In this document: piece after piece, positions 49,301 through 61,134 of the stretch
Layout: each line of letters opens with the position of its first letter
Position numbering within the stretch: position 1 is the first letter of the stretch
From: Hofstenia miamia
Taxonomy: Eukaryota > Xenacoelomorpha > Acoela
Direction of reading: 5' to 3'
DNA length: 64,000 nucleotides
NCBI GenBank assembly: GCA_004352715.1
Contig: SCFE01000004.1
Coordinates: 3,086,948 to 3,150,947 of the forward strand
The notes under the pieces: generated by a model
What the model was told of the DNA's origin: nothing
Seen by the model: the letters and a program-made list of their open reading frames with translations, nothing else
Database searches by the model: none
Program-made: the position numbers and the translations under genes

Positions 49301-50839
49301 TATTGAATATATACCAACGCGTGTTTTCATTTATAAATCTACTAACAACAATAAATGAGTTAGTAATGAAGTATACTTTCTTAAGAATTTTTTTCTATGT
49401 GTTTCTCAAATGATAATTTGTTATCGATGATAACACCCAGATATTCGCAGCATTTAACAGATTCTATATTGTGTCAATTTATGCAAAGGGGAGTATATTT
49501 TCCATAGGGTAGTAGTGCTTCATTTTTTAAATTATTATTCCTAAAAATCATTCCTTTATAGTTTTATTGTTATTTCGCAAAAGACTCATATCATTGAATT
49601 GATCACAGATGAAGTAAACTTAACATTATTTTGGGCTCCTATAAAATCTCCTTTTGCGCTATTATGCTTGATTGCGGATATTAAAGCTGTATCATCAGAA
49701 AATCTTAAAAAATACGACTTTTCAGTTGGTTTATTGCTACAATATTTTATAGCATTGCCACTGGAATCGTTTAGAAGTATTATGTTGTTCGTGTAGTTAA
49801 AGAGAATTGGTGAGCTTAGACCACCTTGAGGTATGCCCAAAAATGTTTCTTTAAGCTTAGATAATTTGCCATAAGAGGTAACAAACTATTTCCAATCACT
49901 TAGATAGGAATGCAACCAATTGCCAAACCATTTATCATTTTCACACAAATTTTCATTAATGATTGCTTTAAGCTTATTTGGCAAAACTGTATTGAAGGCA
50001 GAGCTAAAGTACAAAAATAAAGTACGAACAATCGTAGATTCAATATCATCAAGCTGTCCGACAATATTATGGATTAGTCCAATAATTGCATCTACGATGG
50101 ACAATCCAGTTTGGTAGGCAAACTGATAGCCATCAGTAGTTCGTTGAAACGTCTGGATGGGAATTGATAAAATAAGGCGCTCAAAACACCGTGATGGGAT
50201 ACTAGTTAGACAGATTGGTCGAAAGTTGCAGTCTACAGTAGGATCTGCGTTGGGTGTCTTGATTATAGGAGTTACATTAGCTCTTTTCTATTGCGAGGGG
50301 TGATTTCCCCTAGAGACAATATTATTATATAGAGTAGCAAATATTTCCGAAAGTTCTATGCCATAGTTCTTGAAAAGCCACCCAGGTAGATTGTAAGGTG
50401 CCATTGCCTTAATTGGGTTGCACTGTTTAAGCACTGTAGCAACATCTGAGGACCTGAATGCAAAAACTTAATGCGAAGAAGCTTCGGAAGGTTTAACTGC
50501 GTTACTATCTTTACTGATCATTGAGTTAAGCCGAGTAAAGAACTCATTCAACTCATTTGCTGGCTGTAGGTTAATTACAGGACGATCTTTCTCTACCGGA
50601 CTTGTAAGTTTTTCCATCAGTTTCCACAGTTCCTTATTATTGCTACATATATCTCGATAATGAGCATTACGTTTCTTAAAAACATATTTATTGATTTTTC
50701 TCTGACATTTGTTTCTAATCTCATTCTCACCAGCTTTAATAAAACGAGTTTTTTCATTGTATAACTCAGCAAGAATAATATCTTTTTTTACTTTGAACTT
50801 ATCAGTTTCAATTTTCACCTTCTTTCTAGGCATGCACAT
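49301..50839 (-). pseudogene. LINE family E, RT with linker region
   Basis: On the minus strand, 50839-50468 encodes a basic linker (KKRNAHYRDICSNNKELWKL, then EKDRPVIN, LNEFFTRLN). The RT follows: PIKAMAPYNLPGWLFKNYG, FRPICLTSI, SIVDAIIGLIHNI, YFSSAFNTVLPNKL, MGIPQGGLSSPILFN and the catalytic FSDDTALI. Breaks lie at about 50465, 50290 and 49886. FSDD instead of YADD is seen. The AFNTV.P..L and GGLSSP style resembles the Rex1/Babar or RTE side of LINEs more than families A-C. It is 5'-truncated near 50840. Confidence 0.85.
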
Positions 50840-50929
50840 GTTTATATTAAATTATTATTATTATTATATTATTATACCTTCTATTTCTATCTGTTTAACG
50901 CATTGTGTGGAAATTCAATCGCTGCTTTA

Positions 50930-51243
50930 AGCAGGTATTTACAAAGATTTAGACTCAGAACCCTTGGGATTAATTATGACAACATTCATGTAACGCCATT
51001 GGCAACCGAAATTTCACTGACACATATGATAAACCCGGAATTCACTTGTAGCTACCCTTCCATATTGTTCTGGAACAGTCAGAAACAGACGCTATCGAAG
51101 CTAGCACGGGTGGCTTGCAAGGTGTCTTACAAGCATCGAGCAGCGAAAGCAATTTTTCTGTTGCAGGTGACATTGTTACCGACAAGCGTGCCCTTGATCT
51201 GGAGAGTTTGCAGAACATACCTAATATTAGTGTGCAGCTCTAA
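50930..51243 (+). pseudogene. hAT transposase C-terminal fragment (second type)
   Basis: Encodes PSILFWNSQKQTLSKLARVACKV, then after a one-base shift QASSSESNFSVAGDIVTDKRA, LDLESLQNI. This is the hAT end block (P.S...ER.FS.AG....KR..L....V..L). It differs clearly from the 48242-48454 fragment, so it belongs to another hAT family. Confidence 0.75.
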
Positions 51244-51364
51244 CTAATTTGTGTAGTTGTACTTCATATGTGTGCAGTGAAAATTAAAACATATTCCCTT
51301 TCCTGAGGGTGTAAAAAGACCATGAGCATTTGTAGCAGCTCTGTATTTCTGATACCGGTCATAC

Positions 51365-52733
51365 ATACAGTCCGAGTTGGAATTGGGTTGCGCCTAAAGT
51401 TGGGTCGGGCCGGATTTTCAATATGGCAATTTGGGCCGTGCCGGGTTTGGGCCTGATATTTTAATTGGCATTTGAAATATACGAAAAAATTCACTTGAAA
51501 ACTTAAAATTGACAAATAACATTCTCTTTAAATTTAATCAGCCATTCATTGTTGGTTGGTGCAATACTTTTAACATTTACATTTTGTCTGCTACACGCAA
51601 AAAGCGTTTCTGAAAACTCCACTTACTTTGAGTTGATGCAAGTTGGCAGAGAATTTTAGTAATATATAAGAGATGATAAATTCTCTAAATGATAAAAAGA
51701 ACGATTGCAATTCTGGTAATTATTAATTGTGGCAACACTTATTAATAAATTTGTGGTTGCAGTAGGAAGAATTTATGAAAGGTGACATATATAATACCTT
51801 GGTCGTAGGGCCTAATACTTTGCAGGGATTACAATATTTTAAAGAGTGGTTACCTCAAAAAAAGTATGATTATAATGACTAAATTCCATATTTTTTCACC
51901 TTCTGGTATTCAGTCAACGTGCTTAGCCTTTTGTTGCAAGCATACATTTAAAGATTGATTAACAAACATACAAACATTATCTATACTTACTACCTCTTAT
52001 TTTTCTAGGGATATATTGCTTGGATATGCAGGAAAGTATTATTTTCCTTAAAACATTGCATAAATTGTTCTAGTAAAAGAAATTAACATTTTAAATGAAA
52101 TTCGTGTAAAAACTTGACAATTTTTTTAATGAAACTCCAGTCGTAATGTTGAACGTGTAAAAATACATGTACAAATGAAAATAAGCACAAATTTCATTTT
52201 CATAGGGAATTTATTTTTAAGAAATGATTGGATAAAATATTAACAGAATCTAAATGCCCTTGTGGTTCCCTTTTCTTAAGGTTTATTTACATGCAAACGG
52301 CTAATTGCAATAATCGATTTCAATGTAAAATTGCCAGTCAAGTTTTGCCATGCCAGTTAATAAAATATCTGGAGATTAAACATATTGAAAAATCGTTGTC
52401 AGCTATGCCAACAATCGCCATTATCTCAATTAACATTACAATACTATCAAAGGCATCGTTTTTGTTTTCAATAAACGTCTACGTCCCTGTATCACACGTT
52501 TATTGTATTAAGTTTAACAATGCAATTTGAGTTTCAACAGAATTAAATTAGCATTGTTGACTGATATGCACCTATGAACATATTAATCAATCATTATGCA
52601 AATTATCCAATCAAATTCATAGTATAGTGAATAATTTGGCCGGGCCGGGCTTGGGCCGAATAATTGGTATTTTGAAATGGCCGCGACGGGCTTGGGCCTA
52701 AAAAACCGGCCCAATTCCAACTCTGCATACAGT
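51365..52733. mobile_element. hAT non-autonomous element, 1353 bp, 8-bp TSD CATACAGT
   Basis: The body is 51373-52725. Left end CCGAGTTGGAATTGGG; right end, read inwards, CAGAGTTGGAATTGGG. The left start CAG has become CCG. Perfect 8-bp duplications CATACAGT lie at 51365-51372 and 52726-52733. GC-rich sub-terminal blocks (GTCGGGCCGG, GGCCGGGCCGGGCTTGGGCC) occur inside both ends, and the AT-rich core has no transposase. Confidence 0.9.
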
Positions 52734-52741
52734 ACATAGGA

Positions 52742-54562
52742 AGAAATCTGAGAAATATTATCTTCAATTTCTCGCGTATGAAATTTGCAATGTTAATACA
52801 TTAATGAGAAAATGAAATAAATTATGAAGTTTCTTTATAACTTAGAAAAGCATCTACGATCAATCCCTGTCAGTAAGGTTTTGTATGACATTTCACTATT
52901 ACATATTAGTTGATCTGTTAAAGGACTTGCCAGAATTTTGGAAATTTTATTCCCAACGTCGATTTTTCAATACAAAAATTGAAAGTGTCTATTTCAAACA
53001 CGTTTTACACCAAAACATATTAATCTATAAGAACCATCGACGATGATTTATTGCTGACTAAGCCTTCACTTTGTTGTAAAGTATGTAATGAACTTGAGTT
53101 GAATTATTGCACAACACTTATTTTTAAACAAATAAAATTAGTTTTCCTCCGCTTAGTGATGTACAATTAAAATGATTCCAATTTCTAGAGATGAAGGAAA
53201 ACAGTGATGGAAGTGGGACAGATTTTTGTAACCTGCTCTGCCACGCCTCATAGACTTTGTGCCCTGCCCCATTTTCATGTGTTGATTTCTGCAACAAGCT
53301 TTATGTTCTGTAGCCCCAGATTGCCACACGAAAAAACAACTAATAAGATCAAAAAAAGATCCTGTTGGTATTATTGAATGGGATCCAATTTCTCTAAGAT
53401 TTGGAAATACATGGCAATAGTTTTTTTCACAATTTGCAAATCAATCAAAATTTTATCAAGCATGGAACTGTGATGTAAGAAAATTTTACAATCTCTAAAA
53501 TTGGCAGTTCTTTAGTTCAGTTTTGGTCAACTCAAAATCATTCTACCTGACTTTTGCCCCATAGGTCAACCCGCCCCACTTCCATCTCTGAAGGAGAATG
53601 GGGAAAGCCGCGCAAGTGCAGTTTCAGTCTGTTCTTGGTAAGTACTTAGAGTGCTTATTGTTTATTATATACCTATTTTAAAATCAATTGTGCCTTCTGA
53701 GATCTATTTTGTGCTTAAAATTTTTTCCCACACATGGTTAAAGTATGCCCTGTTCTCAAAATTTGCAGTTGTAAAAAATCCTTAAAATAAGGACTGGTGC
53801 AGAAACTAGTTGTTTTGAAGAATTCTTCATTTTTATAGTAAAACTTTGCTTTTAGCTTAATTTAGTTCTTTTCTGTTGATTGATTATATTCTTTGCTTTA
53901 TCCTTTTGGACGAAAAGTGCTACGGGTTGTTGCGGGCTGACGACCTTTTTGCGGGATGGGTCAAATTGTGATTTTTCGGCTCAAGCATGGCACGAAAGAA
54001 TACAGTGGGGCACGACACAGCACGAAATTTGAAAAAATGAAAGCACGAGTTCGGCACGGCACGAAAGTCTGTAAATTTTTCGTTGAATATCACAAGAACT
54101 TTGAATCATTTTAATTGCACACCACTAAGCGGAGGAAAACTAAATTGATTTGTTGAAAAATATGTGTTGTCCGATAATTCATCTGACAAGCTCATTACAT
54201 GCTCTACAACAAAGTGAAATAGGGCGATTTAAACGAGAAAGCTTAGTCAGCAATAAATCATCATAGATGGCTTTATAGATTAATAGGTTTTGGTGAAAAC
54301 GTGTTTGAAATAGACACTTTCAATTTTTCGAGTGAAAAATCGACGTCGGGAATAAAATTTTTGAAAATTCTTTCAAGTTCTTTAGAGATCAAAAACATAA
54401 CATGTACTAGTGATATCTCGGACAAAACCTTCCCGACAGGGATTGATCGTAGATGCTTTTCTATATGACAAAGAAACGTCATAATTTATTATTTCATTTT
54501 TTCACTAATGTATTAACATTGCAAATTTAATACGCGAGAAATTGAAGAGATATTTCTCATAA
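52742..54562. repeat. Large inverted repeat, arms about 440-460 bp
   Basis: Bases 52742-53187 and 54101-54562 are diverged reverse complements. Landmarks: CTAAGCGGAGGAAAAC (54124) against GTTTTCCTCCGCTTAG (53142), and AGGGATTGATCGTAGATGCT (54439) against AGCATCTACGATCAATCCCT (52851). The ~910-bp spacer contains a hAT MITE. A third partial copy lies at 45340-45450. It may be a foldback-type element or two independent insertions in opposite orientation. Confidence 0.75.
53194..53598. mobile_element. hAT MITE, 389 bp, in the inverted-repeat spacer
   Basis: The body is 53202-53590. Left end CAGTGATGGAAGTGGGACA; right end, read inwards, CAGAGATGGAAGTGGGGCG. Flanking 8-mers AAGGAAAA (53194-53201) and AAGGAGAA (53591-53598) differ at one base. 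There is no coding content. It is related to the solo end at 47328. Confidence 0.85.
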
Positions 54563-56249
54563 TATTAAATGAACCTAATTTCTTCCTATGATATAAAAGG
54601 CAACTTAGATTAAACCTCTAATGCATAAAATGTTTTTGGCGGCAAATATTTTCAATACCTTAAACTTTCTATGATTTCAATATGCAAATAAATAGATTTA
54701 GAAAATCAAATTAGCAAATATATTTGATACGTATTTTAATGTGGGCAAAGCACAACACTTGTATGGCACGGTTCGAACACTGTAGCAATGCCAACAATTT
54801 CAAAACATCTAAGTTAAAATTTTAAAAATCTAGTGCTATAAAAACATCTTTGTAGTTTATAGAAATAGAGGTACACATGCGTAAACAGACGAACGATAGT
54901 CTAAATAATTTCATTATGCTAATTTCGAACATGTCAAATATTTGCAAAATGTGTCTAGCAATGTTATTATTAAGGTTCTTTAAAGTGAAGAATCACGTAA
55001 TGTGCATACGGAATACTAAGTTTTTTTAACATAGCTGAGATCGCTCCACAAAATCGATTATTTTCAATTAATTATAATTGTATAGAGCAATGCAATAGCT
55101 ACATTTTTACCATGATTGTTTTAATGTTTGAATATAAATACTTAAAATTTAAAAAATTTTACACACCGTATTACAGAATTTCCCAACAAAAAATTCATAG
55201 GGTCAAGTCCAAGGATTCCTTACTCCAAGACTCATTACTGCAAAGTTATCTACAAATTTGCATAGTCCTACTTTGAACTAGCAAAAATGGGCTAAGCAAG
55301 TTGAAATTTTTTAGCGATCAAATACTCCGGTGATAGTTCTAGTTTTCATTTTTAACGATTTTTACTGAGGTAGGTAAAGGAAACTAGGCAATTCATATAA
55401 ACTTATTTCAAGAACATTTTTTAGTTTAGTTATTTAAATTTTGTAAAAAATTTGAGTATGATTTGTTTATCAAGATAAGATATGGAAACTTAACAAAATG
55501 AAGTGGAAATGATGTTTTTGTTGAAATACATATAATCCGAGTTTAATACAAATGTTGCTCCTCCATTCGAGATGTCTGGTTGTCCATTATCTAAATATAT
55601 GTATTCAAATTGTTGTAATTTGTTTATTAAATAAAAGAAAAATTGGTCCTGGTTGCAATTATAATATATTGAATATACATAATTCAAGCTATATATGGGG
55701 CTATTTATGGGATAGTTATTCATATAAATTGGTAATACTAATGGATACACTAAAAAATGACTGACTCATAAATTGATCTCCTACAATTATATTAAACAAT
55801 ACGTGTTAAATATACTATAAGGTTGATAAAATAACGCTTAATATATGAAAATGTACAGTAAAGAATGGAACAGCATGAAACTAGTAATTCTGTATAAAAG
55901 GTGAGTTATATTTGTGCACATCGGGTGCTTAAATCCAAATAATGATAGCAAATTAAAACCAATTGAAAATGCTGGGCGGTCAATTTGCCATAAATGCTAT
56001 TTTTTTGTCAAATTTTATTAATAATGTCGACTTTTAAACACTACGCGGCGTGGTAATTGAAAAGAGATAGTTACTTAACAGTAGTACTTCTGTCTTTCAT
56101 TTTATGCAGTATACTATTTCCTGTTATTTTAATATAAATGAATTCAACGTTAATTCTTCCTTTGAAATTTCATTATTTGTTATTTTGAGAATCAGCATAG
56201 TTGTAATTTTTGCATCTTATTTATTCAATTATTCATTTTAGATCAAAAT
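54563..56249. other. Intergenic, nothing recognised
   Basis: No supported gene or repeat end. Frames near 55490-55764 are mutually overlapping on both strands and lack motifs. Confidence 0.45.
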
Positions 56250-56740
56250 CTGACTACAAAATTTATAAAATCAAAAAGTTTTCAGTGAGAAACTAAGAAC
56301 GAAATTGAAATTAAAATCTACAACTAAAGAAACCAATAAGTCAAATATAATTTATCAAATCAAATGCACCTGTGGTGAAGATTATATTCATTGATTTTTC
56401 TAGTAGGCAACTATCAAGAAGAATTAAAGAACATGAAACCAGTTCTAATATATCCAATCATTTAAAAAAATGCGGACTAAACTGAAACAAAAATATTACA
56501 TCAGACGTCACGATCAAGTAATTTAAAAATTATTGAGAGTAATTTTATAAAATCCTTGCAACCAAGTTTAAACACAAAAGAAGACTATATTTACAAATTA
56601 AATTTGCCACTTTTTAAAATTTAAAAAATTATAATTATTATTGTAAAATCTAGTAAATTTAGAGGGAATAATTTGTAAAACTGACGATGACTTTGTAAGT
56701 CGAAATATATCTCTGCATGTTCTTATTAAAGTTAAATGCA
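56250..56740 (+). pseudogene. Penelope-like element, GIY-YIG endonuclease piece (copy 2)
   Basis: Encodes YQIKCTCGEDYIH, then after a frame change FSSRQLSRRIKEHETSS, SNHLKKCGLN, and SNFIKSLQPSLNTKEDYIYKL in a third frame. It has the same block order as 35500-36060 and the same 3' stretch AGAGGGAAT (56661). It is also missing the RT part. Confidence 0.7.
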
Positions 56741-56820
56741 AAATAGATTGTACACTATCAAAAATGTCTGGAATACATTGAATAATCTGGTCTAGGAGAA
56801 GATAGATTTGTTCTATTGTC

Positions 56821-57124
56821 AAATATTTAAAACAGCGGGTAGCAGAATGTTCACTGGAAGAAATGATTGATATGCAAAATCCCTATATCAGCCCCGATAT
56901 TTACGGTAAACTTTAAAAATGTCCTCCCACGTCCTCAGAAATTGAGCGATTCTTTTCACAGCTTAAGAAACTCCGCACAAAACACAGATTTTTTAATTAC
57001 AAGAACGTTGAAAAATACATTTGTTGTTTATAATTGTAAAAAATTGAAAATCAATAAAAGCTACTTTTTTGCAATATTTTTGGCAATTTTTAGGGAAAAA
57101 TAAGGTCACTTTTGGTCCACCCTG
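56821..57124 (+). pseudogene. hAT-type C-terminal fragment with terminus
   Basis: Encodes PTSSEIERFFSQLKKLRTK, then FFNYKNVEKYI, the ER.FS..K..... dimerisation block of a third hAT type. The element seems to end at 57124 (GGTCCACCCTG), whose reverse complement CAGGGTGGACC is hAT-like. It lies about 160 bp from the 3' end of TAF8. Confidence 0.65.
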
Positions 57125-57284
57125 ATGATTACAAACATAATGATAAAGAATAGTCAGATTATTAAACTGAATATAAATATTCTAAAGTAATTTTTCATAT
57201 AAGTCAATGGGCAGGAGTGAAGACATCTTTGTGAATAGCATCGATCTCTTGCTGGTATTTCAAATCATTGAACTTTAAAATAAA

Positions 57285-59091
57285 TCAACGCTTTCTTCCT
57301 TGTTTTCTTGGAGGTCGTAGATACACGTTCTCTGCATCCCTTGAGAATACCGGTTTTGAATGTGTATTCGATTCATCATCGGAAGAACAATCAGTCAGTA
57401 GAGCCGTTAAATAAGCATGTGGCTTTGGCGAAGGTTCTATCAACTAAAATACTTCTATAGTAATATTTGAACATGGGATTTAACCAATTACAGTGCATCA
57501 CACTGTCTGTTTAAAATTAGTTCTATACATTTTAAATCAATATTTCAATATGACAAAGTATAATTAGAATTATATTACATAAACATAAGAACTTCAATAT
57601 TATATTATATTTATTGAAAAGATTTAATTAAGCTAAATTAGGTGGGAATTGTGCTTTCAACACGTTATAGGTCACGGGCCAGACAGGTTAGATTATTGAA
57701 CTATAATTATCACACTTATAATTATATTTTAAAAGATTTGTTCTCATATGTGTTGAAGACTAGAGATGTCCATCAGATACCTACCCCACCTTAGGGTCGG
57801 ACTAGGACACAATAATTTGAATTTGGGTCGGGCACGCTCAAGGAGCAGGTTACGTTGGGTAATTTTTGGATTTGATAAACGGAATAAAATGCTATATTAC
57901 GTATTTATTTGTTTGCATTCATTCACATTTATAAATTGAGTAATTTTGTTTTCTTTGAGTCAGGCTGGATCGGTTAAGCAAATTGATAGTCGAGTCGGGT
58001 CAGGTAAAATTCCTTATAGAACGCCCATCACTGCTGAAGATGCTTTGATATAAATATGTAAAACTTGAATACCTTACAAATAAATTCTTGGAAATAATAG
58101 ACGGCATCTAAATTACAACCGTACTCTATAAATTGGTGAAAACTGAATGACTATAGACGTATCTCAAACTTAATACATAGCGCGCAATACAGCTTGCGGG
58201 AAAAAAACTCATAATTTTAAAAATTTAATCTAAAGAAAAGTAATAAATAGGCTTTTTTCAAGAGAATAATGGAGGTCCATAAGCCTTAGATAAATTTAGA
58301 ATTATAAAAAAAAATTGAACTGTAACAGACAATAAATATTGAAAAAATAATTACGAAAACCAGGATTGTATTCCAGTGAATTTCTAAGGTTTTAAATTGA
58401 CACCAAAAGCATGATATATGAAATATAAATTAAATCTGTCAATAAAAAATATTGCAATGTCTAATATTTCAAACCTTTGGGTAATACTGAAATGTATTAA
58501 AATACAAAAATGAAAAATTCTAACCTGAAATATATTCGTATTTGTATGAAATAAAGGTTGTGTGGCAGACGTAGATGCAATAAGTCTTGTAATGGCCAAC
58601 TGTGCAGCATTAATTTGGTTAGCAGACATGTTTCTAACCTGCTCATAGGATTCTCGCGGCTTGTTATACGTGTTGGTTCTCATATATGTATGTTGGTCAG
58701 GGAAATTAGGCAAATAATCTGGTACGTAGGCAGGTAATGTTTGTTTAGTTCCCACAGATAAATTCCGGTGATGTGTTGGAGTCTTTTGAACTAGAGGATC
58801 TGAAATAGTTCGGCGATTTTCTCTTTTTGCATACGATGTTATGCCTTGAATTGGCTGCCCCATATCGCAGAGTGCAATAATGATATCATCAGCGAGAACA
58901 CGAGCCCTACCAGCATGATCAGCAAAATTCCGTGCATTGCGCCCTAACTCAGTTAGAAAAGCTTCTAACATTTCTGTAAGATATGAAAGTGCATCATTTT
59001 CAGCCCTTTCTATATTATTTTCTTGGCATATCGTAGCTACAGCAGCAACTAAAGAACGACGATTACATTCTTCAGCGGCAAACGTAGACAT
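57285..59091 (-). CDS. TAF8: TFIID subunit 8 (TAF8), two coding exons, 241 aa
   Basis: A subunit of the general transcription factor TFIID; its histone fold pairs with TAF10 in the nucleus. Coding exons are 59091-58525 (189 codons) and 57443-57285 (52 residues plus TGA). The donor CAG|gttag and acceptor attttag are phase 0. Residues about 8-80 form the histone fold (AENDALSYLTEMLEAFLTELG, then DHAGRARVLADDIIIALCDMG). The TAF8 region follows: AYVPDYLPNFPDQHTYMRT, then YEQVRNMSANQINAAQLAITRLIA and TQPLFHTN. Exon 2 gives LIEPSPKPHAYLTALL, an acidic Ser/Asp tract and the basic end ENVYLRPPRKQGRKR. That tail matches the human pattern, which supports the splice. Shorter than the human protein (310 aa). 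Reading without the intron would add 46 AT-rich codons of poor quality. A 5' acceptor near 59127 suggests a non-coding first exon. Confidence 0.88.
57753..58041. mobile_element. Small hAT MITE in the TAF8 intron
   Basis: Body 57761-58033 (273 bp). The ends read TAGAGATGTCCATC and, inwards from the right, CAGTGATGGGCG. Flanking 8-mers TTGAAGAC and CTGAAGAT share six central bases. Sub-terminal GGGTCGG-type repeats are like those of the other hAT MITEs here. The TSD is eroded, so the call is moderate. Confidence 0.6.
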
Positions 59092-59126
59092 TGGAATAGG
59101 GAATTCCTCAAGGATCCTAAAGATTA

Positions 59127-60600
59127 CTGAAATTTAACTTACAAATTTAAATATTTCAAAAAAGCAACAAATATTTGTATAATAAATGAAATTTCCAAGT
59201 GGCTTTATGATTTTTTGAAAACACATTATGTATTAACATAAATTTCGAAATAAGTTGTACAAGTAAAATACTCATTGCTAGTGAAGAACTCTCTCAAGTC
59301 AGTTAGGTGTCAAACATAATGGATGTATATTCGATTTAGAATTCACTTCTCTTTAAAAGATGACCTGCATATTGAGGCATTTACAGCAGCTTTGCTCTAT
59401 GAATTCGCATTACTTGTATAAAAAGTTCTTCAGTAATGAAGACAATAAAATGTTTAGCTTGCACCCGCTTCAAATTTAATGTTGATGGGTTACAATAAAT
59501 AACAATGTGGCTAGTTTAGACCATAATTCAATTTATATACTTTTTAATATACTATTAAAACACGCAGTTTTAATTACAATGAACAAAAGCTAAAAATTAA
59601 TTAATTAAATTTAATGATTATCTAGATTTACTAATAATTAATTGATCAGTTTAACATTTTCTTGTTAAACGTAATGAATAATTGTGTTTTATTTACAATT
59701 TATTGGGCTAGATGTATTACATTTTTGTAAATATTTTGCACTAAAAATGATACGAAATTTTAATGCAATATGTTAACACTTAGCTAATTTGAGAATGCAG
59801 ATACTCTTGCACTAGCTAATTGCATATAAAATATAACATATGAACATGAAAGCATTTTGTTGGCAATTAACGTAGAAATTATGAATCTTGCCTTCCAGTT
59901 TTCAAAAGCCTACCTAGAAAACAGGATTAAAACTATTTGATTTCCAGCTATTGTTGCAATTAACTAGCACTAATTTTATCACATCTACTTAAATGTTAAT
60001 TTAGTTCAAGTTGCACTAACACTTTCATTAAAAAAACCAAATCAGTCTATCTCATAAAACTGATATGCGATCAATCTTAATCCAAGATAACTGAAGAGTT
60101 TATTCCTGAGGTGGAACTAAAATAATAAAATATTAAGGACACTATGGAGTAATACTCAATTGATCTACTGTCAGGATTATTTCACACCAGTCGTGATTGG
60201 ATAGAACAATTGGATATTCCTTTTCAATTCATGGTGTAAATCTCTTACCATCAAATCGATAATTTCTTTTTTGGTTAATAATGCGCAGCTTTCCCAATGT
60301 AGAAATATGTGCAAGCGGCTTTAGCTAATAGGATTCCATTGCAGCAGTCGCTTTCTATTCACCGACGGCGCTCTTTCGAAATTCGCATCACCACATGGGG
60401 TAATATGAAATCAAAAGAAATATTAGTTTAGCTTCACCATGAAATATGAGTAAATTCTTAGCACACTGTCATCTGAGGAAATCTCTTGATAAGATGTAAT
60501 GAAGACTTTGGTGCGTTGATATTGAAAGAGTGTAGCTTTGTATCACCTAGCATGCGGTTTCTACAGGCATCAGACACTGCAATTACGTCCCTAATGGCAA
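59127..60600. other. Upstream of TAF8, nothing recognised
   Basis: AT-rich sequence without a supported gene. The TAF8 promoter and first exon should lie here. Confidence 0.45.
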
Positions 60601-61134
60601 GTTTATTACTGAACAATGTAATTGGTAATATTCAGTAAGGATTTTTATGTTTCTTCATGATCAAGTAATATTTCTCAGAGGAAGAAGGATTTAGTATCTT
60701 TAAATAGAGACAATTTGCTAAAGATATTCCAAATAGTAGCCTATTTTCTCTATAAATTTCTTTTCTGAACTCAGAGTGATTGTTGAGATACATGGCTATC
60801 AGAATATCATGTAACACTTTTTCAACTGAGTAGTGGTACTTATCCAAAGGAAAACAGATATTAATTGAAGCCTTTGTGCATCTGTGGGGAAATACCCTTT
60901 AATATCTTGCCATATTGAATTGATGTTGTTAATCAGATTTACTGATTGACTAAAAGCAGACTACACATGAATGTCTGCATTGAACTAAACGTTTTCACAT
61001 TGCTGACAATCTCATATGGTTGAGCAATACTAGCTCGTACAATTTTTGTGAAATAAATAGAGAAATATAAGTAATAAGAGCAGGATGAATTTAAAGTTAA
61101 TTTCCTAAACGTACATAAAAAGAGAAGAGAGTTG

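Noticed and set aside
58384-58524. TAF8 read-through extension of 46 codons
   Set aside because: It follows a good donor and is unlike any TAF8; the exon at 57443 supplies the conserved tail in phase.
60632-60847. 71-codon minus-strand frame near the hAT remnant
   Set aside because: No hAT motif or other domain recognised; too short and AT-rich to claim.
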